NCBI GenBank assembly: GCA_036503065.1
Contig: DASXXM010000023.1
Coordinates: 1-43,099, forward strand
From: DATEPR01 sp036503065
GTDB taxonomy: Bacteria > Actinomycetota > Actinomycetes > Mycobacteriales > Pseudonocardiaceae
DNA: 43,099 bases
Direction of reading: 5' to 3'
The notes beneath the pieces are model-generated. The model did no database searches. It had not been told where the DNA came from and saw only the letters and a program-made list of their open reading frames with translations. Position 1 is the first letter of the stretch. Every line of letters begins with the position of its first letter. Positions 24,137 to 30,545 of the stretch are shown one piece after another. Both the position numbers and the translations under genes were made by a program.

Positions 24137-25063
24137 ATGTACGAGGTCCCTGACCAGCGCGGCAAGCTTGCCGTCGTGACCGGTGCCAACAGCGGTACCG
24201 GCAAGGAAGCCGCCCTGCGGCTGGCCGGTGCCGGCGCCCACGTCGTGCTGGCCGTTCGCACGCCCGCCAAGGGCGACCAGGCCCGCGCGGAGATCCTGGC
24301 CGAGCACCCGAAGGCCCAACTCGACGTGCGCCGGATCGACCTGGCCGACCTCGCATCGGTCGCCCGCTTCGCCGACGGGCTCATCGCCGACGGCACACCG
24401 ATCGACCTGCTGGTGAACAACGCGGGCGTGATGGCACCGCCCACCCGCATGACCACGGCCGACGGCTTCGAACTCCAGTTCGGCAGCAACTTCCTCGGCC
24501 CGTTCGCCCTGACGGTCCGGCTCCTGCCGGCACTGCTCGCCGCACCCGCGGCCCGCGTCGCCACCATGAGCAGCGGCACGGCCAACTTCGGCCGCATCCA
24601 CTTCGAGGATCTCCAGTGGGAGAAGCGCCGCTACCGCCCCAATCTCTCCTACGCCCAGTCCAAGCTGGCCGACCTGATGCTGACCAGGCACCTGGCCGCC
24701 GTCGCCGCCGAGCGCGGCTGGCACCTGATGAGCGCCGGCGCGCACCCCGGCTACACCCGCACCAACCTGCAGACCGCGGGCGCGAGCCTCGGTCGGGACA
24801 AGCCGCGGCGCTCGCTGCTCGGTTCGCTGGACTTCCTGCCGTCGCAAGCCGTCGAGCAGGGCACCGAGCCGCTGCTGTTCGCCGCGACCAGCCCCGACGC
24901 CGTGGCGGGCGCCTACTACGGCCCCGGCCGCCGGTTCGGCCTGGTCGGCCCGACGGCCACGGCCCGCACGCCACGTCGGGCCCTCGATGCCGCGACCAAC
25001 GCCCGCCTCTGGGCCGACGCCGAACGCCTCACCGGCGTCGAACTGCCCACCCACGTCCGCTGA
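24137..25063 (+). CDS. Short-chain dehydrogenase/reductase (SDR)
   Basis: This 308-residue NAD(P)-dependent oxidoreductase has the TGANSGTGKEAA cofactor motif (residues ~15-26), VRTPAKGDQAR where NADP-preferring members place a basic residue, NNAGVM (~94-99), the catalytic Ser in MSSGTANFG and the YAQSK (YxxxK) motif. It belongs to the retinol-dehydrogenase/WWOX-like group of SDRs. The substrate is unknown. GGAGGAG lies 7 bp before the ATG. It is divergent from the TetR gene and under three shared operators, so the substrate or a related toxic carbonyl compound may be the inducer. Confidence 0.92.
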   Translation: MYEVPDQRGKLAVVTGANSGTGKEAALRLAGAGAHVVLAVRTPAKGDQARAEILAEHPKAQLDVRRIDLADLASVARFADGLIADGTPIDLLVNNAGVMAPPTRMTTADGFELQFGSNFLGPFALTVRLLPALLAAPAARVATMSSGTANFGRIHFEDLQWEKRRYRPNLSYAQSKLADLMLTRHLAAVAAERGWHLMSAGAHPGYTRTNLQTAGASLGRDKPRRSLLGSLDFLPSQAVEQGTEPLLFAATSPDAVAGAYYGPGRRFGLVGPTATARTPRRALDAATNARLWADAERLTGVELPTHVR

Positions 25064-25337
25064 CGACACGTTCGCACGGGGCTCTTGTTGTCGGCACGCC
25101 GGAAATCTCGCGGACAATTCGAAACACGGCGGCGATTGATATTCTCGTCCTGGTCGAGCCGGACAATGAAAAGCATTGCCGTACTCGCCAGCTGCCGCGC
25201 GTCGCTCGCACTCTTCGTAACCGTCGTGGTCCCGTACGACCGAACGAGGTGATGCCGGATGCCGGGTTGACAACGATGGTAAGCGCCGCCGGGTGATCAC
25301 GATCGGGTGCGGGGTGAGTACGCCTGAATCGCTCTCA

Positions 25338-25355
25338 CCAGTGCATATGCACTGG
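25338..25355. promoter_or_regulatory. Perfect 18-bp palindrome
   Basis: CCAGTGCATATGCACTGG is fully self-complementary. The CATATG centre and GTGC arms resemble a dimer-binding site. Forty-six base pairs further (start to start) is the TGCACGTGCA palindrome. Confidence 0.5.
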
Positions 25356-25383
25356 CGACCGGCCAGGAATATTCGCGTGCCGC

Positions 25384-25393
25384 TGCACGTGCA
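25384..25393. promoter_or_regulatory. TGCACGTGCA palindrome, copy 1
   Basis: Ten-base palindrome identical to two copies before the DUF397 gene (28274 and 28329). Possibly bound by the XRE regulator encoded at 27331. Confidence 0.45.
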
Positions 25394-25471
25394 AGCGCAC
25401 GTTCGGTATTTGCGGCGATGGCGGCTGCTGCTACTCACAGCGGGCAGGCGGTCGGTCAGTGATCGGCCGCC

Positions 25472-25586
25472 TCACTCGATCAGGTGACCTATCGACCCAC
25501 TCGAATAGCGGAATTGCTGCCCCCGCAATGCCCGATATCTCCATACCCGCTGATCATTAGGGAAGAGATGTCACTCGATCAGGTGA
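25472..25586. repeat. 16-bp direct repeat TCACTCGATCAGGTGA, two copies
   Basis: Identical copies at 25472-25487 and 25571-25586, each a near-palindrome (TCAC...GTGA with a GATC centre), 99 bp apart. The second lies just before a TATGCT/TACTAA AT-rich patch that could be a -10 element. Operator-like. Confidence 0.5.
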
Positions 25587-25629
25587 TTTATGCTACTAAA
25601 ATGACCACTGGAGGTGACCCGGATAGGTG

Positions 25630-25695
25630 ATGGCAACACCGGTCGGGGTATTCGGTCACGCTGATACCGAGCTGCCACTCGTCGCGTTCAACTGA
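25630..25695 (+). CDS. Candidate 21-residue ORF
   Basis: A short frame beginning MATPVGVFGHADTELPL with GGAGG at 25610-25614, somewhat far from the start (an in-frame GTG at 25627 is 12 bp away). It follows the second 16-bp repeat. Too short to judge; may be a peptide gene or chance. Confidence 0.22.
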   Translation: MATPVGVFGHADTELPLVAFN

Positions 25696-25891
25696 CCGCT
25701 AGTCGATTACGGCCTGCCAAGAATAAGATCAACCGAAACGCTGGTATTAGCGGAGCGGGGGATTCTTGACGAGCGGCCGAATATGGGCGCCGGCACGACA
25801 CGCCGCAAGTGCACAAACCAGAGCGCGGCCCCCTGCTGGGGCCAGGGAGCCGCGCGAACGTTGTCAGCACCGTCCAGAAACGAGCAACAAC

Positions 25892-26266
25892 GTGACAAGC
25901 CTCGAGCCCGGAACCCGCTCACCAGCGCCACCCCGCCGGTACGCGTCACCCGAACGGGTGGTGTCGACGCTGCCGGGCAGCGACCGTCCCGTGGTCCGGT
26001 ATCGGGTACGGCTGCACGACAACCACGTGCCGCCTGCCGCGCGTACGGTGCCGCGCGACCGGGCCGACGAGTCACCGACCGACCGGCCAAAGCGCCGCGT
26101 GCTGGCGGAGACGCCGATCACCGCGTGGACGTTGTTGCTGGTGATGGCGGTGCTCGTCGGCTACCTCACGGTCATGGTGGCCGCGTTCGGCATTGCCGCA
26201 GGCGCCCTGGTCGTCTGCTTCGGCGTGGTCGTGCTGGTGGCAACGCGCGGCCGCGGCCCGCGTTGA
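25892..26266 (+). CDS. Small membrane protein of unknown function
   Basis: From the GTG at 25892 the product is 124 residues: an Arg/Pro-rich cytosolic N-terminus of about 80 residues (MTSLEPGTRSPAPPRRYASPE, then RVVSTLPGSDRPVVRYRVR) followed by a hydrophobic hairpin (TAWTLLLVMAVLVGYLTVMVAAF and GIAAGALVVCFGVVVLVA) and a basic end. Two transmembrane segments are likely. The frame is open upstream to 25766 but that part has no coding character. The ribosome site is weak. Downstream, the 18-bp word with GCCGGAACCAGGG is duplicated at ~26266-26302. Confidence 0.6.
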   Translation: MTSLEPGTRSPAPPRRYASPERVVSTLPGSDRPVVRYRVRLHDNHVPPAARTVPRDRADESPTDRPKRRVLAETPITAWTLLLVMAVLVGYLTVMVAAFGIAAGALVVCFGVVVLVATRGRGPR

Positions 26267-26308
26267 GCCGGAACCAGGGGTTGGGCCGGAACCAGGGTTG
26301 GGGCAGCG

Positions 26309-27151
26309 TCAGAGCTTGCGGCCGACAGCGCCCGCGATGCAGTACTGCACCTGGTTGAGCGGCTTGAGCCGGGGGCCGTCCGGCCACCAGTCCGCGCACA
26401 GCGTGAGCCCCGGCTCGACCAGTTCCAGTCCGTCGAACAGTTCCAGCAGTTCAGCCCGGGTGCGGAAGGTGCCGGAGCCCATGGGGCTGTGCAGGAACAT
26501 GTTCTCCATTTTCCTGGCCACCGCGCTGTGTTCGTTCTCCGGATCGAGGAAATGGCTGATCGCCACATAGGAACCGGCCGGGAGCGCGGCGATGTACTCG
26601 CGCATGATCTCCGCGGGCCGTTCCCGCGGGCCGTCGAAGTGGTGCAGGGTGCCCAGTTGCAGCAGGGCGAGTGGTTCGGTGAAGTCGATGTGCCGCCGGA
26701 CCATCTGGTTGTCGAGAATCTCCTTCGGCTGGAAGATGTCGGCCGACACGAAATGCGTTCGGTCGTTTTCCTCCAACAGTGCGCGTCCGTGCGCGAGTAC
26801 CACCGGGTCGTTGTCGACGTAAACGATCCGTGCGTCCGGATTGATGCGCTGGACGACCTGATGGGTGTTTTCCGCCGTCGGCAGCCCGGAACCGCAGTCG
26901 AGGAACTGAGTCATGTCGGCCTGGCCGGCCAGGAAACGGCATACCCTGATCAGGAAGCCGCGGTTCTCGGTCGCCAGTTCCTGTGCTTCCGGTGCGGCTT
27001 TCTGCACGCCACGCAGTACTTCGCGATCGACTTCGTAGTTGTCCTTCCCGCCGAGGAAGGCGTCGTAGACCCGTGCGATGCTGGCGCGGGTCGGGTCCAC
27101 TCCGACGGGTGCTTTGCGCTCAGACTGGACAGCGGCGGTGTCGGGCATCAT
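26309..27151 (-). CDS. DUF574 family SAM-dependent methyltransferase
   Basis: This 280-residue protein matches the actinobacterial DUF574 (Methyltransf_19) family: VDPTRASIARVYDAFLGGKDNYEVDREV at the N-terminus, motif I FLDCGSGLPTAEN (~84-96), motif II ARIVYVDNDPVVLAHGRALL, and PLALLQLGTLHHF. The GG-K-D-N/H-F/Y signature (GGKDNYEVDR) is diagnostic. These are numerous in actinomycetes and their substrates are unknown, with small molecules or regulators proposed. ATG 27151 is followed by another ATG at 27148. It is divergent from the XRE gene, whose neighbourhood (XRE-DUF397) is a common partner for this family. Confidence 0.9.
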   Translation of the reverse strand: MMPDTAAVQSERKAPVGVDPTRASIARVYDAFLGGKDNYEVDREVLRGVQKAAPEAQELATENRGFLIRVCRFLAGQADMTQFLDCGSGLPTAENTHQVVQRINPDARIVYVDNDPVVLAHGRALLEENDRTHFVSADIFQPKEILDNQMVRRHIDFTEPLALLQLGTLHHFDGPRERPAEIMREYIAALPAGSYVAISHFLDPENEHSAVARKMENMFLHSPMGSGTFRTRAELLELFDGLELVEPGLTLCADWWPDGPRLKPLNQVQYCIAGAVGRKL

Positions 27152-27330
27152 CGACTCCGAATATCGTCATGGCTGGGACGGAACGCACCGAGCGTAGGCG
27201 TACCGGGTGCGTCGGTAAATGCGGGACGCCGGACTGTACGCCATTGGGGGAGCGCGGTCCTTGCCACAGTGGGTACATCCGGTACGCTGTCGAATCTCAG
27301 CTCGTTCGGGGGTACAGGAAAGGCTCAGCG

Positions 27331-28209
27331 ATGGCCATGCTCGGCGCTTCGGGCGACGAACAGGGCACCGGTCCCACTGTACGGCGGATGATTCTGGGTA
27401 CCCAGCTGCGCAGGCTGCGCGAGCGCGCCGGGCTCAGCCGCACCGAGGCGGGCGACAGCATCCGGGCCTCCGACTCGAAGATCAGCAGGCTCGAACTCGG
27501 CCGGGTCGGCTTCAAGGAGCGTGACGTCACCGACCTGCTCACCCTCTACGGGGTGACCGACGCCGAGGAGCGCGACCAACTGCTCCAACTCGCCAAGCAG
27601 ACCAACCTGCCCGGTTGGTGGCACCGCTACAACGACCTGATGCCGAAGTGGTTCGAGGACTACGTCGGCCTCGAAGAGGCGGCGAACCGGATCAGGACCT
27701 ACGAGTTGCAGTTCGTGCCCGGTTTGCTGCAGACCGAGGACTATGCGCGGGCGTTGGCAAGTCATGGCGATCCGAAGATGGTCACCGAAGCGGTCGAACG
27801 GCGCGTCGCATTGCGGATGCGGCGGCAGAAACTGCTGGTCGGACCGGAAGCGCCGCGATTGTGGGCGGTCATCGACGAATCAGTGCTGCACCGGCCGCTC
27901 GGCGGGGCGAAAGTGTTGCGGGCACAAATCGACCAGCTTCTCGAACTGACCGCATTGTCGCATATCGCCCTGCAGGTGGTGCCCTACTCGGTCAGCGGCT
28001 ATCACGCGGAAGGCGCATTCACGTTGCTCAGCTTCGCTGAGCCCGAACTGCCCAACATCGCCTACATCGAACATCTGTCCGGTGCGCTGTATCTGGAGAA
28101 GCTCGACGAGATCGAGACGTACAGCCGGGCACTGGATCAGTTGGCGGTCGTCGGCGAGACGCCGGACCGCAGCCGGCAGCTGCTGGCCAAGCGACGCGCC
28201 GAGATCTGA
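27331..28209 (+). CDS. XRE-family regulator with DUF5753 domain
   Basis: A 292-residue protein with a helix-turn-helix at residues ~20-75 (LGTQLRRLRERAGLSRTEAGDSIRASDSKISRLELGRVGFKERDVTDLLTLYGV) and the C-terminal DUF5753 domain (WFEDYVGLEEAANRIRTYELQFVPGLLQTEDYARAL ... LLELTALSHIALQVVPYSVSGYHAEGAFTLLSF). The ATG is preceded by AGGAAAGG. This regulator type is nearly always next to a DUF397 gene, as here, and some pairs (WhiJ-type) control development and antibiotic production. The TGCACGTGCA palindromes before the DUF397 gene are candidate binding sites. Confidence 0.92.
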   Translation: MAMLGASGDEQGTGPTVRRMILGTQLRRLRERAGLSRTEAGDSIRASDSKISRLELGRVGFKERDVTDLLTLYGVTDAEERDQLLQLAKQTNLPGWWHRYNDLMPKWFEDYVGLEEAANRIRTYELQFVPGLLQTEDYARALASHGDPKMVTEAVERRVALRMRRQKLLVGPEAPRLWAVIDESVLHRPLGGAKVLRAQIDQLLELTALSHIALQVVPYSVSGYHAEGAFTLLSFAEPELPNIAYIEHLSGALYLEKLDEIETYSRALDQLAVVGETPDRSRQLLAKRRAEI

Positions 28210-28273
28210 TCCGCACTCGGATCTGACCAGCGCATACCGCTCATCCCGGCGCGACCAGGCAAAACACTTCTGG

Positions 28274-28338
28274 TGCACGTGCATTTACCGCTGCATCGGC
28301 ACGTGCTAACGTGTCTGCAAGCAACAGATGCACGTGCA
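28274..28338. promoter_or_regulatory. Triple GCACGTGC operator cluster
   Basis: GCACGTGC octamers at 28275, 28299 and 28330; the first and third are extended to the 10-bp palindrome TGCACGTGCA. They cover the probable promoter of the DUF397 gene starting at 28385, with intervals of 24 and 31 bp. Confidence 0.6.
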
Positions 28339-28384
28339 ACTGCCACCGCGCCTGCACTGTCGTCCCGAGCGAAGGGGTGGACCC

Positions 28385-28627
28385 ATGGCGGGAACCACAG
28401 CTCACAACGGCGTGTCAGCCCACTCGTTGATCGCCGCGGCGTGGCGCAAGAGCCGCCGCAGCGGAGCGATCGGCAACTGTGTCGAACTCGCGCCACTGCC
28501 CGGCGAGGAGTTCGCCGTACGCAACTCCCGCGATCCGCACGGTCCGGCGCTGGTCTATGCCGCCGTGGACATGAGCGGCTTCCTGGCCCGCGTCAAGAAG
28601 GGTGAATTTCGTGGCGCCGGCCACTGA
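28385..28627 (+). CDS. DUF397 domain protein
   Basis: An 80-residue protein with the DUF397 core: AAWRKSRRSGAIGNCVELAPL ... FAVRNSRDPHGPALVYAAVDMSGFLARVKKGEF. The W-x-K-S-S/R-x-S ... N-C-V-E-V/L and V-R-D/N-S-R/K-D-P signatures are intact. These small proteins partner XRE/DUF5753 regulators and probably act as antagonists or co-factors. AAGGGG lies about 9 bp before the ATG. The last bases overlap the next gene. Confidence 0.9.
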   Translation: MAGTTAHNGVSAHSLIAAAWRKSRRSGAIGNCVELAPLPGEEFAVRNSRDPHGPALVYAAVDMSGFLARVKKGEFRGAGH

Positions 28628-29021
28628 TCCGGTCACCGCCGTCGTGGACCAGCTACGCAATCTCGTCGCCCGCGGTTTCCGGTTCATCCATCCCCGCACC
28701 GAAGAAGGCCAACTCGTCGCCATCGTCGGTGTCCGCGCGCACCATCAGGTGGTCGACGTCGTCGAGGTCCGCACCGAGACCGACGTCGTCGCGACCAGGA
28801 TGCCCGCCAACGAGGAAAACGTCCTCGCACCAACGGATGTGCTCTGGCAGACCACCGGGCCGGCGAGCACGGTACTGGCGGCACTGCTGACCCTGCCCGA
28901 CGATCAACTGCCCGATGATCACCTCGCCGCGGCGCAGCTCGAAGTGCTGGCACAGCCCGCCAACGGCTGCTGGGTACCGATCCACCCCGGCCGTTCCCGC
29001 TGGCTGGCCGCGACCCACTGA
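28611..29021 (+). CDS. Orphan gene following the XRE-DUF397 pair
   Basis: From GTG 28611 (GAAGGG eight bases upstream, within the DUF397 gene; GTG 28602 is the longer option) the product is 136 residues. It is soluble, with an antiparallel-sheet-looking N-terminal half (GFRFIHPRTEEGQLVAIVGVRAHHQVVDVVEVRTETDVVATRMP) and a helical end. I do not recognise a family. The overlap with DUF397 argues for co-translation and a shared function. Confidence 0.75.
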   Translation: MAPATDPVTAVVDQLRNLVARGFRFIHPRTEEGQLVAIVGVRAHHQVVDVVEVRTETDVVATRMPANEENVLAPTDVLWQTTGPASTVLAALLTLPDDQLPDDHLAAAQLEVLAQPANGCWVPIHPGRSRWLAATH

Positions 29022-29253
29022 CCGACGGCCCACCGCGGACTTCTCGCCCAACCGCCGACATCGCGGTCACCGAGCACGAAAACTGCCCACCGGTTGGTGG
29101 ATTCCCGAACGACCGTAAATGTCGGTACGGTGACGGCCTTCGTCCGCATTGCGGTCAATCCTGTCGGGACCTCACCGGATTATGTGACGCGGACGGAATG
29201 TCCAACATTTGTCAGGCGAAATGCCTGTGGATATTGCCGAGCGGGGAGAGAAC

Positions 29254-29850
29254 ATGCTCACAAGACGGACCGGACGACTCGTCAGCGCCGCGGCGGCTGT
29301 GGTGGTGCTGTCCTGCGTCGGGGTGTTCGCGGCCGCGCCCGCGAACGCGGCGACCGCTTTCGGCGACGGCAGTTTCGAGACGCCGGTGGTCGCGCCGAAC
29401 ACCTTCGTGACCATTTTCGCCGGTCAGCCGCTTGGCCCGTGGACGGTGACCAGCGGCTCCGTCGACCTCATCGGTGCCGGATTCTGGCAGGCCGCCGACG
29501 GCGTGCAGTCCGTGGACCTGGACGGCAACCAGACCGGCGCCGTCAGCCAGACCTTTACCACGTCGCCCCTGTTCGCCTACGAGGTCAGCTTCGCGCTGGC
29601 CGGCAATCCGGTCGACCTCCCGGTGGTGAAGACCGGTCAGGTCATCGTCAACGGACAGGTGGCGCTGAACTTCTCTTTCGACACCACCGGGAAAACCAAG
29701 GCGAACATGGGCTACGTGCACCGCGAGTTCGCATTCAAGGCGACCGGTGACGCCACGACAATCGAGTTCGCGAGCACCACCGAGGGCGCGTTCGGGCCGG
29801 TGATCGACGACGTTCAGGTCGAGCCGTGCCTGCTCATCCTATGCCTGTGA
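29254..29850 (+). CDS. Secreted choice-of-anchor C / DUF642-like protein
   Basis: From ATG 29254 (GGGGAGAG nearby) the product is 198 residues with a Sec signal peptide (hydrophobic ~12-35, cleavage ANA-A). The mature part is one beta-sandwich: FGDGSFETPVVAPNTFVTIFAGQPLGPWTVTSGSVDLIGAGFWQAADGVQSVDLDGN is the typical choice-of-anchor C/DUF642 galactose-binding-like start, and PVIDDVQVEPC its end. Probably a carbohydrate-binding extracellular protein. No C-terminal anchor is visible. The upstream 230 bp holds a promoter region without clear dyads other than CAGGC-GAAAT-GCCTG (29213-29227). Confidence 0.78.
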   Translation: MLTRRTGRLVSAAAAVVVLSCVGVFAAAPANAATAFGDGSFETPVVAPNTFVTIFAGQPLGPWTVTSGSVDLIGAGFWQAADGVQSVDLDGNQTGAVSQTFTTSPLFAYEVSFALAGNPVDLPVVKTGQVIVNGQVALNFSFDTTGKTKANMGYVHREFAFKATGDATTIEFASTTEGAFGPVIDDVQVEPCLLILCL

Positions 29851-29907
29851 GCGAGCTTGCGAGCGAACCAATCAGCACAGCGCGTTCGCGAATGCTTCCG
29901 ACGAGCG

Positions 29908-30408
29908 CTAGCGAGGAGGGGGCGTGAGCCAGTAGGTGTCGTGGCGGAGCATGAACTCCGCGCGCTCGTCGTCGGTCATCGGGTTCGTGGCGAGGTGTGC
30001 CAGGGTTTCGAAGTATTCCTCGCGGGGCGCGCCGGGGGCGAACAGGATCAGCATCGACGCCTTGGCCCCGGATTCGTTGCGGAAACCGTGGATCCCGCCT
30101 TCCGGCACGAAGAGGAAGTCACCCGCGGTGGTGTCCCGCCATTCGGTGCCGTCGTACAGGCTGACCGTGCCGGACAGGATGAAGAAGGACTCCGAGATGG
30201 TCCGGTGGAAGTGCGGATCGGGGCCGCCCCGCCCCGGCGCGAAGTCCCACCGGTACAGGCCGAACTCGCCCGCGGTGGCCGCCCCGGTGGCCAGGTAGCT
30301 GACCTCGACACCGGACGGGTAGACCAGCTCCGGCGGCTGGTCGTGCCGGCGCAGGGTCGCGCTGGCCTCGCCGGTGGCCGACCGGTACCGCGGCTCTGGA
30401 TAGGACAT
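29908..30408 (-). CDS. Cupin-fold protein
   Basis: From ATG 30408 (GGAGGTCGG upstream) the product is 166 residues. Cupin motif 1 appears as PHFHRTISESFFILSG (His66, His68, Glu73) and motif 2 as PEGGIHGFRN (His107), a complete 3-His/1-Glu metal site. The C-terminal helix region (REEYFETLAHLATNP) is typical of small quercetinase-like cupins of actinomycetes. The reaction is unknown. The frame is open to 30519 but the RBS decides the shorter start. Confidence 0.85.
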   Translation of the reverse strand: MSYPEPRYRSATGEASATLRRHDQPPELVYPSGVEVSYLATGAATAGEFGLYRWDFAPGRGGPDPHFHRTISESFFILSGTVSLYDGTEWRDTTAGDFLFVPEGGIHGFRNESGAKASMLILFAPGAPREEYFETLAHLATNPMTDDERAEFMLRHDTYWLTPPPR

Positions 30409-30499
30409 GGGCTGCCGACCTCCGTGCACTCGCTGACGCGCGTCACCAGACGATAGCCGAAGATCACCCGCGATGCCCGAAGCGCGTGCTACGTGCCGA

Positions 30500-30538
30500 A
30501 CAGTGCCCTGGTACGCCAACGGCGTACCAGGGCACTGT
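30500..30538. terminator. 18-bp perfect stem terminator of the GH16 gene
   Basis: Arm 30500-30517 is the exact reverse complement of 30521-30538, loop AAC. It starts 8 nt past the stop of the GH16 gene on the minus strand and separates it from the cupin gene. Confidence 0.85.
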
Positions 30539-30545
30539 CGACGGA

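Larger units (their letters stand above)
25064..25891. other. Long intergenic region rich in palindromes
   Basis: About 830 bp between the SDR gene and the small membrane protein. It contains an 18-bp palindrome (25338-25355), one TGCACGTGCA site (25384-25393), a 16-bp direct repeat at 25472 and 25571, a possible 21-residue ORF (25630-25695), and a GGCCCC...GGGGCC hairpin near 25830. No larger coding frame is convincing. Confidence 0.6.
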
